64,000 nt of DNA from positions 62,001-126,000 of the forward strand of contig DATGXK010000006.1 of NCBI GenBank assembly GCA_035299025.1, written 5' to 3'. The DNA comes from Leadbetterella sp035299025 (lineage in GTDB: Bacteria > Bacteroidota > Bacteroidia > Cytophagales > Spirosomataceae). How positions within the stretch are numbered: the stretch's first letter is position 1; every line of letters begins with the position of its first letter. The notes below the pieces were generated by a model. That model saw only the letters and a list, made by a program, of their open reading frames with translations, ran no database searches and was not told where the DNA came from. Shown here one piece after another: positions 1 through 9,138 of this stretch. Both the position numbers and the translations under genes were made by a program.

Positions 1-1427
1 TTGGGTTTATTTCTGACTTTCTCTAATGTTGCTTCTACTTCAGAATGCCAATATTTCAGAGAGATTTTATCATTTCTAAAAACCTCTCTGCCCAAAAGTG
101 CCAAAGATTGAATACCGGTAGTACCTTCATAAATGCTGCAAATTCTGACATCTCGGGCCAATTGTTCTAAGGGAAAATCTTCGGTATAGCCATAACCACC
201 TAAAACCTGCAAGCCTTGATTTACTGAAACAATGCCCATTTCAGCACCAAAGGTTTTTGCGACTGGAGTGAGCAGTTCAAGCAAGGTATCGTAGTAAGCT
301 TTTTTGCCCGGATTTACCCGAGTTTGATCTATATAAAAATAACATTGCAACATAAAAGCCAATCCACCCTCCACAATGGCTTTCTGTTTGAAAAGCATTC
401 TTCTGACATCAGGGTGCTCAATGATTTTGGAAGGAACTAATTTAAGGTTTTCATCCAATCGTTTTCCTTGAATACGCTCCTTTGCATACTTTAGAGAATG
501 ATGATATGCCGCTGACGCACAAGCGATTCCGGTCATGCCCACTCCTAAACGGGCACTGTTCATCATTTTGAACATTTGGGTTAGACCTTGATTGGGTTCC
601 CCTAAAAGATATCCAACACAATTGTCGTTTTCGCCAAAAGCCAAATGCATGGCCGGCGTAGCTTTTTGGCCCATTTTATGATAAATGCCTATAGAGGTAA
701 CATCATTTGAAACCTGCAAATCATCCACACGATTCTTTGGCACAATAAACAAAGAAATGCCTTTTACGCCCGCCGGTGCTCCTTCAATTCTGGCTAAAAC
801 CAAATGAATGATATTAGGTGTAATGTCATGGTCTCCAGCAGAAATAAAAACTTTTTGTCCAGAAATTTTGTAGGTTCCATCGGTTTGAGGAATGGCTTTA
901 GTGCCAACATCTGAGAGTGAACTACCCGCCTGAGGTTCGGTAAGACACATACTGCTGAGCCACTCTGCCGATAGTAACTTAGTGACATATTGGTCTTTTT
1001 GCACTTGCGTACCGAAGGTGGCTATCAGATTGGCACAACCATTGGCCAAATCCGTAAACATCATAAAGCTATTGTGTGCACTCATTCCGATGAATTCTGA
1101 GGCCGCATATACCGTTTTGGGCAATTGTTGGCCATCAAAGTTCTCATCAAAAGTGGCTGAAATCATCCCGGCGTCTGCATAGGTTTTTACGAAAGTATGC
1201 ACGCCAGAATGAACGCTCACTTGACCATCAATCAGTTGCGGCTGATTTCTATCGCTATCTACAAATGCAGGTAATGAAGTTTTTTGACTGATTTCATCGG
1301 CCATATCAAGCACCAAATCGAAGGTCTCTTGCGAATGATTTTTAAAATAATCATCCTTGCAGAGTTCTTCAACTTTCAGCACTTCGTGCAATATGAAATC
1401 TATATTTCTTCTCGAATATAATTGCAT
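1..1427 (-). CDS. acyl-CoA dehydrogenase, C-terminus cut by window edge
   Basis: FAD-dependent alpha,beta-dehydrogenation of an acyl-CoA. The reading frame is open from the ATG at 1425-1427 down to base 1 (about 475 codons) with no stop, so the gene continues beyond the window. The translation has the acyl-CoA dehydrogenase flow: MCLTEPQAGSS (FAD/substrate region), a middle beta domain, and near the visible end YEGTTGIQ, whose Glu is the usual catalytic base in this subgroup. The long middle domain (LARIEGAPAGVKGISLF) resembles the roughly 590-residue DmdC/FadE-type enzymes, so about 80% is visible. It is the last visible gene of the minus-strand set with a MetE-like protein, HSD10-like SDR, CoA ligase and crotonase, which fits oxidation of a saturated phenylpropanoyl-CoA. 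Substrate is inferred; family assignment is solid. Confidence 0.88.
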   Translation of the reverse strand, partial: MQLYSRRNIDFILHEVLKVEELCKDDYFKNHSQETFDLVLDMADEISQKTSLPAFVDSDRNQPQLIDGQVSVHSGVHTFVKTYADAGMISATFDENFDGQQLPKTVYAASEFIGMSAHNSFMMFTDLANGCANLIATFGTQVQKDQYVTKLLSAEWLSSMCLTEPQAGSSLSDVGTKAIPQTDGTYKISGQKVFISAGDHDITPNIIHLVLARIEGAPAGVKGISLFIVPKNRVDDLQVSNDVTSIGIYHKMGQKATPAMHLAFGENDNCVGYLLGEPNQGLTQMFKMMNSARLGVGMTGIACASAAYHHSLKYAKERIQGKRLDENLKLVPSKIIEHPDVRRMLFKQKAIVEGGLAFMLQCYFYIDQTRVNPGKKAYYDTLLELLTPVAKTFGAEMGIVSVNQGLQVLGGYGYTEDFPLEQLARDVRICSIYEGTTGIQSLALLGREVFRNDKISLKYWHSEVEATLEKVRNKP

Positions 1428-1448
1428 TTATTGTTTGTTTAGGGTCGT

Positions 1449-1585
1449 TTTAGAACACAGTTAACACGGATTTTACTGATTTACACTGAAATTAACTTTG
1501 ATCTATTAATAGTATTTTAAAAGTAAAAAAAAAAATCTGTGTTCATCTGTTAAATCTGTGCGGCCGGCGTACCGGTCATCTGTGT
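1449..1585. repeat. short-repeat cluster (ATCTGTGTTCATCTGTG family) at a gene junction
   Basis: The spacer between the acyl-CoA dehydrogenase and the MetE-like gene holds imperfect copies of a 9-12 bp unit around AATCTGTGTTCATCTGTG. The left part reads in one orientation (AACACAGTTAACACGGAT) and the right part in the opposite one (AAATCTGTGTTCATCTG), so the spacer is bounded by an imperfect inverted pair. A GC-rich insert at 1560-1576 containing a CCGG-CGTA-CCGG hairpin splits the right part. A related cluster lies at 4745-4820. Confidence 0.6.
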
Positions 1586-1601
1586 TCCCATAAAAACAAA
1601 A

Positions 1602-2708
1602 TCAACTTTCGCCCCACACTTTTATGGCTGTATTTACTACCAATTCCATTTTACGCCATTGGTCGTCGTGGCTCATATCATTGCCGTGGTGTGTGCTAGA
1701 AAACCCACATTGCGGACTCACACACATGTTTTCCAATGGCATATATTGGGCAGCTTCGTCTATTCTTTTGCAAAGGTCATCAATGTTCTCCATTTCTCTT
1801 TTTTTCGAGGAAATTATACCCAAAACAACTTTTTTGTTTTTCGGAACAAAACGTAAGGGAGCAAAGTCGCCGGAACGTTCATCGTCATATTCCAAAAGGT
1901 ATCTGTCCACATTAATCTCGTTGAACAAAATTTCGGCAACAGGCTCATAACCTCCCTCGGCAAACCAAGTGCTGCGGTAATTGCCTCTGCATAAGTGAAT
2001 TCCGACTGTTAAATCGTCTGGTCTTCCGTCGATAACAGAATTGATCAAAGCAGCATAGGTTTTAGGCAATTCATTCGGGTCTTCACCTCTTTCGGCTGCT
2101 GCCGCACGCATTTTTGGGTCACAAAGGTAGGCCAAATTGGTGTCGTCTAATTGCAAATAACGTAATCCAGCTTTGTAAAGGTGGTCAATTTCTTCTTTGT
2201 AAGCCACTGACAAATCATGGAAAAACTCATCCATGTCTGGATATGAATTGATATCGATAGATTTTCTACCTCCACGGAAATGGATCATGGTAGGGGAGGG
2301 AATAGACACTTTTGGAGTGGCCGTAACGATTGATTTTAAGAAATTAAAGTCTGCCACCTGGATATCATGCTGGTGTTTAAGTTTACCAGTTACACTTAGT
2401 ACTGGCGGGGTAAACCCATCTGAGGCAACTTTGGCTTGTCCACCTCCTACACCTCCGGTGACAGTTACCCCTGCAAGCTCCTTGAGAAAATCAAGATGGA
2501 AATAGTCTCTTCTGAATTCACCGTCGGTAATGGCTTTCATGCCGGTGGCCTCCAGTTTTTTTACCGTTTCGGTTATTCCAATATTCTCAATTTCTCTCAA
2601 TTCTTCGTCAGAAATTTGGCCATTTTTCCACTTATCTCTGTTTTCTTTTACTTCGGGAGTTCTTAACAAACTACCCACATGATCCGCTCTGAAATTGTTG
2701 TTTTTCAT
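1602..2708 (-). CDS. MetE-like cobalamin-independent methyltransferase family protein
   Basis: 368 residues, matching the single-domain YxjG/YxjH-type relatives of the MetE C-terminal barrel rather than full MetE (about 750). It starts with the family signature RADHVGSLLRT. HLCRGN around residue 240 and SPQCGFSS near residue 330 supply the Cys residues expected to bind the catalytic zinc. Family members transfer a methyl or alkyl group to a thiol; the acceptor here is unknown. It sits between an acyl-CoA dehydrogenase and a secreted hydrolase in a phenylpropanoid-type gene set, not with methionine genes. A role in handling methyl groups from methoxylated aromatics, or simply in methionine supply, are both possible; neither is shown. 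Confidence 0.8.
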   Translation of the reverse strand: MKNNNFRADHVGSLLRTPEVKENRDKWKNGQISDEELREIENIGITETVKKLEATGMKAITDGEFRRDYFHLDFLKELAGVTVTGGVGGGQAKVASDGFTPPVLSVTGKLKHQHDIQVADFNFLKSIVTATPKVSIPSPTMIHFRGGRKSIDINSYPDMDEFFHDLSVAYKEEIDHLYKAGLRYLQLDDTNLAYLCDPKMRAAAAERGEDPNELPKTYAALINSVIDGRPDDLTVGIHLCRGNYRSTWFAEGGYEPVAEILFNEINVDRYLLEYDDERSGDFAPLRFVPKNKKVVLGIISSKKREMENIDDLCKRIDEAAQYMPLENMCVSPQCGFSSTHHGNDMSHDDQWRKMELVVNTAIKVWGES

Positions 2709-2731
2709 TCTGTTATATTTTTTTAAGATTG

Positions 2732-3844
2732 TTATTTTATGAATCCTGCCTGAGCTTTTTTACCTGTTTTTACCCAGGCTCTAAGTTCGTCAAATGCTTG
2801 TCCGGTTTGTGTTTCTGTAAAGTTACAGTGCCCTTGTCCATTCGTGTATTTTACCGTGAAATAATCCTGTTTTCCTTTTTCTTGAATCAAATTTTCATAT
2901 CTGACTATGGCCATTTCGGCAGGTATGAGTTGATCATAAACCGTATGCAAAGCCAGAGTCGGTTTGTCTATATTTCCAGTTCGGTCATATTGTGCAAAAA
3001 GTTTGTCTTGGGAGATGGTTGCTGTCAATCTTTCCACTTTTTGATTCACCAGGAGATTTTCCCTGAATCCGCCATAAAGTGTATTCGTATTGTCGTAAGG
3101 GTTTCCGCCACCTTTGATGGCTATGTCTCTTAGTACATTTTCGCCAAAAGCCAGAGCAAAAGGCAAATCGTCGGGTTTCAGATCAAATCTGTCTGCAATA
3201 TCGGAGGCAAGTAGTGAGTCTTTTGCGAAAATTTCTTTTTTGATTTTCATGGCTTTGCCAAACGCAACATTCATCGGGACTGGTTTGGTGGATTGATTTT
3301 TATCTAATATTTCTCCTAAACTGGGCATATATCCGGGAAACAGTGCATTGAATGCGGCTATCAGGTCAAACTCTTTTCTGGTTTGGAGGTAAATTCTGCC
3401 TGCCAATGGGCACATAGGAAAGCCGCCGACGTAATTTTTACCAAAATTTTCCATGGTAGCAATGGTGATGCCACCACCCATAGAATGACCCGCCATGAAT
3501 GTGGAATCGGGCTTTCCATATTTATTTACAAAATATTGTCGAAGTGCTTCAGTATCATCTACACCTTGGACCAATGCCAAACCTTGGTTGCGATAATCTG
3601 AAGCTGCTACGGCAAATCCTCTTTCAGTAAATGGTTTCATTCTAGAAATCCACTCCGGATTTTTACTTTGTAAAGGACTCCCCATAAACTCATATCCATG
3701 GGCATACATCACGAGTTTTCCTTTCCAGTTTTCAGGGAAAACAATTCGGAAAGCAGCACCATTTATTGCTCCCGAGTCTATTTTTGCTATTTTTTGGGCA
3801 AAAACTACATTTACCATTAAAAGTAGAACGATAATTTTTTTCAT
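2732..3844 (-). CDS. secreted alpha/beta hydrolase (lipase/esterase-like)
   Basis: 370 residues starting with a Sec signal peptide (MKKIIVLLLMVNVVFAQ, cleavage after Ala-Gln likely). The nucleophile elbow is GHSMGGG near residue 120, preceded by the oxyanion-hole strand MYAHGYEF. A late GQGHCNF supplies a plausible catalytic His, and HTVYDQLIP the acid strand. The fold resembles secretory lipases or prolyl-oligopeptidase-like esterases. Its stop lies 23 bases upstream of the MetE-like start and it follows the SDR closely, so it is probably co-transcribed. Likely location is periplasm or outside. It may release an acyl or aryl ester before uptake; the substrate cannot be read from sequence. 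Confidence 0.75.
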   Translation of the reverse strand: MKKIIVLLLMVNVVFAQKIAKIDSGAINGAAFRIVFPENWKGKLVMYAHGYEFMGSPLQSKNPEWISRMKPFTERGFAVAASDYRNQGLALVQGVDDTEALRQYFVNKYGKPDSTFMAGHSMGGGITIATMENFGKNYVGGFPMCPLAGRIYLQTRKEFDLIAAFNALFPGYMPSLGEILDKNQSTKPVPMNVAFGKAMKIKKEIFAKDSLLASDIADRFDLKPDDLPFALAFGENVLRDIAIKGGGNPYDNTNTLYGGFRENLLVNQKVERLTATISQDKLFAQYDRTGNIDKPTLALHTVYDQLIPAEMAIVRYENLIQEKGKQDYFTVKYTNGQGHCNFTETQTGQAFDELRAWVKTGKKAQAGFIK

Positions 3845-3863
3845 ATTTCAAGGTTGTTTAATT

Positions 3864-4631
3864 TTATTTGGCTCCCATTCTTATGGCTCCGTCGAGTCTG
3901 ATTACTTCACCATTGAGCATTTGATTTTCAATAATATGTTTTACGAGATTTGCGTATTCGGCGGGTTGGCCTAATCTTGGAGGAAATGGAACTTGTTTAC
4001 CTAGAGATTCTCTCACATCATCGGGCATTGATGCCAACAAAGGGGTTTCAAATATACCCGGGGCGATGGCCATCACCCTTATTCCCATTCTGGCCAGTTC
4101 TCTAGCAATCGGCAATGTCATGGCTACTATTCCCCCTTTTGAAGCTGAGTATGCGGCCTGACCAATTTGACCATCAAATGCAGCCACAGACGCTGTATTG
4201 ATAATTACGCCTCTTTCACCACCTTCATTAGGCTCATTGTTTTGCATCATGTTTGTTGCTAATCGTAATACATTGAAAGTGCCTATGAGGTTGATATTGA
4301 TTACTTTAGAAAAGAAATCAAGTGCATGTGGACCATTTTTACCAACAACTCTCATTGCTGGGCCTATGCCAGCACAATTGGCCACGCCATTTATCCCTCC
4401 AAAGTTGTGAATGGCTTTATCAATCGCGTTTTGAACATCGGCTTCGCTGGTAACGTCAGTTTTGACAAATAGGGCATTTTTGCCCAATTCTCTTTCTGCT
4501 ATTTCGCCAGCTTCTGCGTTTACATCCAAAAGGACAGTATTTCCACCATTTTCAATAATCATTTTGGCAGTAGCCAAACCCAAACCAGAGGCTCCGCCTG
4601 TTATTAAGAATGTTTTATTTTGTATTTTCAT
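3864..4631 (-). CDS. HSD10-like 3-hydroxyacyl-CoA dehydrogenase (SDR)
   Basis: Short-chain dehydrogenase with TGGASGLG cofactor loop, NCAG, catalytic Ser region INTASVAAFDGQ and YSASKGG (Tyr-x-x-x-Lys). The overall sequence (PIARELARMGIRVMAIAPGIFETPLL, ending RLDGAIRMGAK) is characteristic of the type-2 3-hydroxyacyl-CoA dehydrogenase/HSD17B10 group, which oxidises 3-hydroxyacyl-CoA with NAD. An in-frame ATG at 4670 would add 13 residues, but the fold starts at MKIQNKTF, so the start at 4631 is preferred. With the crotonase and ligase next to it, it completes a hydratase/dehydrogenase pair for side-chain shortening of cinnamoyl-type CoA esters. Confidence 0.85.
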   Translation of the reverse strand: MKIQNKTFLITGGASGLGLATAKMIIENGGNTVLLDVNAEAGEIAERELGKNALFVKTDVTSEADVQNAIDKAIHNFGGINGVANCAGIGPAMRVVGKNGPHALDFFSKVININLIGTFNVLRLATNMMQNNEPNEGGERGVIINTASVAAFDGQIGQAAYSASKGGIVAMTLPIARELARMGIRVMAIAPGIFETPLLASMPDDVRESLGKQVPFPPRLGQPAEYANLVKHIIENQMLNGEVIRLDGAIRMGAK

Positions 4632-4744
4632 GAGTTTATTTTTACCGCTAAGACCCAAAGAAATAATCATTTTCCTTTTTGTTTAAAACCTAGCTGTATT
4701 TATTATAAATTTTCACTTTTTTAGTGGCTTGCTAATTAAGCGGC

Positions 4745-4820
4745 TTTAAACACCTCTGATTTTTACTGATTACAAAATCCGTGTCAATCAGCGTTCGAAG
4801 ATCAGCGTTATCAGCGTGCC
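4745..4820. repeat. short-repeat cluster related to 1449-1585
   Basis: Junction between the CoA ligase and the SDR. It holds several degenerate units such as AAATCCGTGTCAATCAGCG and ATCAGCGTTATCAGCGTG, preceded by TCTGATTTTTACTGATT. These are the same word family as the cluster upstream of the MetE-like gene. No promoter or terminator is evident. Confidence 0.5.
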
Positions 4821-4829
4821 ATTATACTC

Positions 4830-6617
4830 TTATCTAAACAATTCCTCCACTAAAGCGGCCCTTTGTTTCAAAACGGCCCTTTGATTTAATGAGCCCTTGT
4901 CAGTTATTTCTCCCAAATCTATCGAAGGGGGCTCTGTCGCAATAATTATCCTTTCCACTTTTGTTGAACTTCCAGTCGATTGTGCGTTGAACTTTTCGAG
5001 CATTTCTCCCAAAAAATGATATACTTTTTCGTGCAAATAGGCTTCTTTGTTATCCAAATTTTCTCCAATCAAATTTCGACAAGAATCTGCATTTAAAAAC
5101 AAAATTGCTCCGATATATTCTTTATCCAATCCAGCAATGACCACATCCTGCACAATGGGTGAGCCTGCTGAAATAATTCTGGCTTTCAAAACACCTACAT
5201 TTACCCAAGTACTGGTAGATAGCTTAAAATCCTCGGCAATTCTGCCATCAAAAACCAAACCTTTGTTCGGGTCATTTTCATCCACAAACTTTACGGCATC
5301 ACCGGTTTTGTAATAGCTTTCTTCATCAAATGCTTTTACTGTTTCTTCCTCGTTTCTCCAATAGCCGGGTGTTACATTTGGAGCCTTGTATCTGGCTTCC
5401 ATTTTGTCGCCATCCGGTACCAGTTTCACCTCCATTCCTGCCACAGGCACCCCTAAAAGCCCAGAAAAACTACCTCCCCAGCTGGCAAACATGGCCGAAG
5501 GACCCGATTCGGTGCAACCGAGGCCTGTAATAATTGGTATTTTTTCGCCTATGGTTTCCATGGCCAATTCCTCTAATCTATTCCAAACGGGTTGGGCTAA
5601 ACTCGCTCCTGCGTAAAACAAAATATTTAGATTTTTAAAGAATTTATCTCTCAATTCGGGTTCCGTTTCAAAATAGGGAATCAGCATTTCAAAGCCTTTG
5701 GGCACATTGAAATAGGCAGTTGGTGATATTTCTCTGAGATTTTGAACAGTGCTCTCTATTCCTTTGGCGGTCGGTTTTCCTTCATCAAGATATAGCGTTC
5801 CGCCATTGTAGAGTGTGAGTCCGAAATTGTGATTTCCCCCAAAAGTATGATTCCAGGGCAGCCAGTCAATAAATACTGGCGGTTCTTCCTGCATAAAAGG
5901 AAAAACTTGTGTGATTTGCTGCAAATTAGCACACCACATTTTTTGAGTGTTTATTACACCTTTAGGTAAGCCGGTTGAACCTGATGTAAATAAAACCTTT
6001 GCAACGGTGTCAGGTTTAACTTTCGAAAATGCCTGGTCAACGCTTTCGTCGTATGGCGTTTTTAATAGGACAGAAAAATCTACCTCCGTAGATTGTTCGG
6101 CAGTAACTATTTGAATATTAGGAAATAACTGTTTCGTTAATTCAATTGCATTTGCATAATTTTTGGCGTTTTGTGCAAAGACTAATTTTGGGGTCATTAG
6201 TTCCAAACAATGCTTGAGTTTGCCAAAGTCGTTTGAAATTAAGGAATAAGGTGGTGATATAGGAGTATAAGTTATACCAACATGCAATGCTGCTAAAGCT
6301 AAAAAAGCATGTTCAATGCTGTTTTCTGATAAGATTACGATGGTTTCGTCTTTCGAAAAATTTAGATTTAAAAGATATTGAGCAATTGATTTTACTTTTT
6401 CCAAAGTTTCCAAATACGAAAATTCCTCCCATTCATTGACATGGTTTCTACGGGCAATAAAAGTTTTGTTTGGTGTTTTTTCTGCCCAATAAATCAGTTT
6501 TTCAGTGATTTTTTCGGGAAAATGCTCAATGGGCTGGTTAAGTTTGAACAAAATAGAGCCGTCATCACGAATGGTTTTCGTGGTCGAGGTAGGTCCAAAT
6601 TTTGTTTTTTTTAACAT
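4830..6617 (-). CDS. fcs: feruloyl-CoA synthase-like AMP-forming ligase
   Basis: 595-residue ANL-superfamily ligase that should convert a hydroxycinnamic or similar aryl acid, ATP and CoA into the CoA thioester in the cytoplasm. The ATP-binding motif TSGSTGLPKG is at residues 211-220. It is followed by DWLPWNHTFGGNHNFG and GGTLYLDEGKPT, a combination typical of feruloyl-CoA synthases, then GLGCTESGP and the C-terminal GEITDKGSLNQRAVL. Length agrees with that family (about 600). Neighbours are a crotonase on the upstream side and an HSD10-like dehydrogenase downstream, the usual partners for non-thiolytic or beta-oxidative removal of the propenoid side chain. Exact acid (ferulate, coumarate, caffeate, dihydro forms) is inferred. 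Confidence 0.85.
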   Translation of the reverse strand: MLKKTKFGPTSTTKTIRDDGSILFKLNQPIEHFPEKITEKLIYWAEKTPNKTFIARRNHVNEWEEFSYLETLEKVKSIAQYLLNLNFSKDETIVILSENSIEHAFLALAALHVGITYTPISPPYSLISNDFGKLKHCLELMTPKLVFAQNAKNYANAIELTKQLFPNIQIVTAEQSTEVDFSVLLKTPYDESVDQAFSKVKPDTVAKVLFTSGSTGLPKGVINTQKMWCANLQQITQVFPFMQEEPPVFIDWLPWNHTFGGNHNFGLTLYNGGTLYLDEGKPTAKGIESTVQNLREISPTAYFNVPKGFEMLIPYFETEPELRDKFFKNLNILFYAGASLAQPVWNRLEELAMETIGEKIPIITGLGCTESGPSAMFASWGGSFSGLLGVPVAGMEVKLVPDGDKMEARYKAPNVTPGYWRNEEETVKAFDEESYYKTGDAVKFVDENDPNKGLVFDGRIAEDFKLSTSTWVNVGVLKARIISAGSPIVQDVVIAGLDKEYIGAILFLNADSCRNLIGENLDNKEAYLHEKVYHFLGEMLEKFNAQSTGSSTKVERIIIATEPPSIDLGEITDKGSLNQRAVLKQRAALVEELFR

Positions 6618-6650
6618 ATAGAATTTTTAAATATTAAACACAGTATTGGG

Positions 6651-6721
6651 TTTCGGCACCGCTCAACCACCAAGTTTTGGCTCCGCTCAACCATAAGTTA
6701 CGGCTCCGCTTAACCGCAGGG
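6651..6721. repeat. three tandem 23-24 bp units
   Basis: Between crotonase and CoA ligase. Three imperfect tandem copies of a unit around GGCTCCGCTCAACCA (first copy GGCACCGCTCAACCA, third GGCTCCGCTTAACCG). The rest of the spacer, 6722-6830, has short words such as AATCGTCAATCGTC and a GC-rich hairpin at 6792-6808 (GCGG-CGTT-CCGC on the minus strand). Confidence 0.6.
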
Positions 6722-6830
6722 ATATTGTTCTTATTAACCCTTTTTCGAAAAATAAAAAATCGTTAATTTACAATCTATAATCGTCAATCGTCAGCGGAAC
6801 GCCGCCCGATCTAAAATCGAATCAATCAAC

Positions 6831-7595
6831 TCATTCTCCAACTTTCTTGGCTCTACCTTCCAAAAAGTCATTCAATCGTTTTTTGGCTTCTGGCGACGAC
6901 GAAGAAATAGTGGCTATTAGCGATTCCATCATCAATCCTTCCGTTTGCCCTGAATCTACTATCCTCGGTAAAACGTGCATCAATGCATAGTTGGTTGTTG
7001 ATGCATTTTGGGCTATTTTTTTTGCAATTTCTATTCCTTTTTCTAATCCTTTTCCTTCATCGGTTACATATTGCGAAAAACCCATTGGCATGCCTTCTTC
7101 GGCTGAAATTACCCTTCCTGTAAACATCATATCGGCCATGCGGGCCATTCCGATGAGCTTTGGTAATCGGACTGAAGCTCCACCTCCCACAAAAATCCCC
7201 CTCTGACCCTCAGGCAAGGCATAGAAAGTACTTTTTTCGGCTACTCTTATATGGCATGCAGAGGCTATTTCTAGTCCGCCTCCCACACATGCACCATGTA
7301 AAACGGCTACTACGGGCACGGTACCAAACTGAATTTTTTCCAAGGCTCGGTGCCACATTCTGGAATGTTGCAAACCTTCTATAATATCTCTTTCTTTGAG
7401 CTCAGAAAGGTCCAAACCGGCACTGAAATGCTGACCTTCACCAGAAATCACTGCACATTTTACACCATCAGGTATATTAGAGAATACTCGCTCTAATCCT
7501 AAAATCAAAGCATCATTTACGGCATTCCTTTTTTCTGGTCGATTGATCCGTACAAATAGAATTTCGTTCTCCTGATGTATAATTAGATTTTCCAA
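6831..7595 (-). CDS. crotonase-family enoyl-CoA hydratase
   Basis: 254 residues with the crotonase core: NRPEKRNAVN, the first oxyanion segment HFSAGLDLSEL near residue 60, the second ACVGGGLEIA near 105, then ALPEGQRGIFVGGGASVRLP, where the Glu is in the usual acid/base position. It should hydrate (or hydrate and cleave) an enoyl-CoA. The sequence is closer to the general hydratases found beside feruloyl-CoA synthases than to a clear hydroxycinnamoyl-CoA hydratase-lyase, so hydration followed by SDR oxidation is my preferred step. It precedes the ligase by 213 bases of repeat-bearing spacer. Confidence 0.85.
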   Translation of the reverse strand: MENLIIHQENEILFVRINRPEKRNAVNDALILGLERVFSNIPDGVKCAVISGEGQHFSAGLDLSELKERDIIEGLQHSRMWHRALEKIQFGTVPVVAVLHGACVGGGLEIASACHIRVAEKSTFYALPEGQRGIFVGGGASVRLPKLIGMARMADMMFTGRVISAEEGMPMGFSQYVTDEGKGLEKGIEIAKKIAQNASTTNYALMHVLPRIVDSGQTEGLMMESLIATISSSSPEAKKRLNDFLEGRAKKVGE

Positions 7596-7671
7596 GTTTT
7601 TAAATTCGTTTATTTCTAAATTATAAGTTTTGAGGCAAAGACAGTTTTAGATTAATCAATGCTGTTTTTGT

Positions 7672-9084
7672 CTAATTTTTAATGGCCTCCCGGTAAGGTT
7701 TTAGGGATAAAAAAGAAATGATGAGTCCCGAAACACCTCCAATTAAGAATAACGCAATCAACGAATATCGAATCATGCTCTCGTCCTTAAAAACCGAATC
7801 TGTGAAATACGCCACAATCAATGGCCCAAGACCCATACCTATCAAATTGATGATAAATAATAGAATGGAGGATGCTTGTGCTCTTACCTGATTGGGCATG
7901 ATTTCTTGAATTGCCGCTGTGGCTGCTCCAAAAGGCATAGCTAAACCAAAAATAGGAATGCCCATACAAAGAAGGGCAGCTTGTGGGTTGGTCATTAAGG
8001 GTCCAATAAAGCCCAAAAGTCCTAAAAAAATACCAACTACTCCTACTCTGAGTCTTCCGTCAGTTACGCCCCTTTTTACCCATTTGTCTGCCAAAGCTCC
8101 GCCAGAGAGAGCACCACCTATCGCTGCTCCACAACTTACCACACCGAAGAAAAAACCTGCTCTCGGGACTTCCCAGCCGTAAGTTCGATTGATAAATGTG
8201 GGTACCCAAGCATTCATGCCGTAGTTGATCATGGCCTGGCAAGCTATGGCAAAGCAAATCAATAAGTAGGCTTTTTTGTGTGTAAAAATGATAGAAATGG
8301 ATTCTGATAGACTTAGTTTGGCATCAATACCATTTTTCTGAAGTGAATTAGTTCTTGCGGGCTCTCTCAAGACAGTCATAAGTAAAACTATAGCTAGACC
8401 CGGTAAACCAACATATAAAAAAATCAATTGCCAAGGAAATATGTCGCTCAAAAGAGGAATGTTGACTAAGCCTTCGGTGGGTAGGTTGGCTACTATACCG
8501 GAGCCGATGAGGGTGGCAATTCCTGAGCCTAAAAAAACACCCATCGTAAAGACACTAGTTGCTGTGGCCAAACGCTCTTTTGGGAATAAATCAGCAATCA
8601 TCGAGTAAGCCGATGGCGAAAGTGTCGATTCACCAATTCCCACACCCATGCGAGCAAGAAAAAACTGCAGGTAGTTGCCCACTCCGGCACAAAGGCTGGT
8701 CATGACTGACCAGATAGAGATACCAACCATAATGATTTTTTTACGGCTGCGTGTATCTGCTAATCGCCCGATAAAAATACCGAATAGGGTGTAAAATAAA
8801 GCGAAGCTGAGTCCCATCAACAAACTAATTTCGGTATCGGACAAGTGCAAATCTCGTTTTATTGGCTTTACCAAGAGTGCAAGTATTTGCCTGTCTATGA
8901 AAGACGAGATATTGGCAAGGGTCAAGATTCCAAGAAAATACCAGGAATATACTTTTGAAGGCTTTATTGATTCCAATTTTTTGGTTTTAAGTATCAGGTT
9001 GACTCCAATTATATCTAATAATATATTTGAATAGTGCAAAAATAATAGAACTAAGCTGATGGTGGTTAGGCAAAATACTTGCAT
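7672..9084 (-). CDS. MFS transporter (spinster/aromatic-acid type)
   Basis: Twelve-helix major facilitator. The true fold starts at YSWYFLGILTLANISSFIDRQ, and the loop 2-3 signature GRLADTRSRKKI and the second-half ADKWVKRG are visible. The ATG at 9084 adds about 45 residues including an extra hydrophobic stretch. An in-frame TTG at 8974-8976 would start just ahead of the fold, so the exact start is uncertain. It shares the operon direction with the CoA-ester genes and is followed, 77 bases on, by the crotonase. A role in uptake of the aromatic acid or aglycone is inferred from context. Confidence 0.82.
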   Translation of the reverse strand: MQVFCLTTISLVLLFLHYSNILLDIIGVNLILKTKKLESIKPSKVYSWYFLGILTLANISSFIDRQILALLVKPIKRDLHLSDTEISLLMGLSFALFYTLFGIFIGRLADTRSRKKIIMVGISIWSVMTSLCAGVGNYLQFFLARMGVGIGESTLSPSAYSMIADLFPKERLATATSVFTMGVFLGSGIATLIGSGIVANLPTEGLVNIPLLSDIFPWQLIFLYVGLPGLAIVLLMTVLREPARTNSLQKNGIDAKLSLSESISIIFTHKKAYLLICFAIACQAMINYGMNAWVPTFINRTYGWEVPRAGFFFGVVSCGAAIGGALSGGALADKWVKRGVTDGRLRVGVVGIFLGLLGFIGPLMTNPQAALLCMGIPIFGLAMPFGAATAAIQEIMPNQVRAQASSILLFIINLIGMGLGPLIVAYFTDSVFKDESMIRYSLIALFLIGGVSGLIISFLSLKPYREAIKN

Positions 9085-9138
9085 TTATGTGCAATAACAA
9101 TCAATTTTGCCGTCAATATGGATTAATGATTTTGTTTT

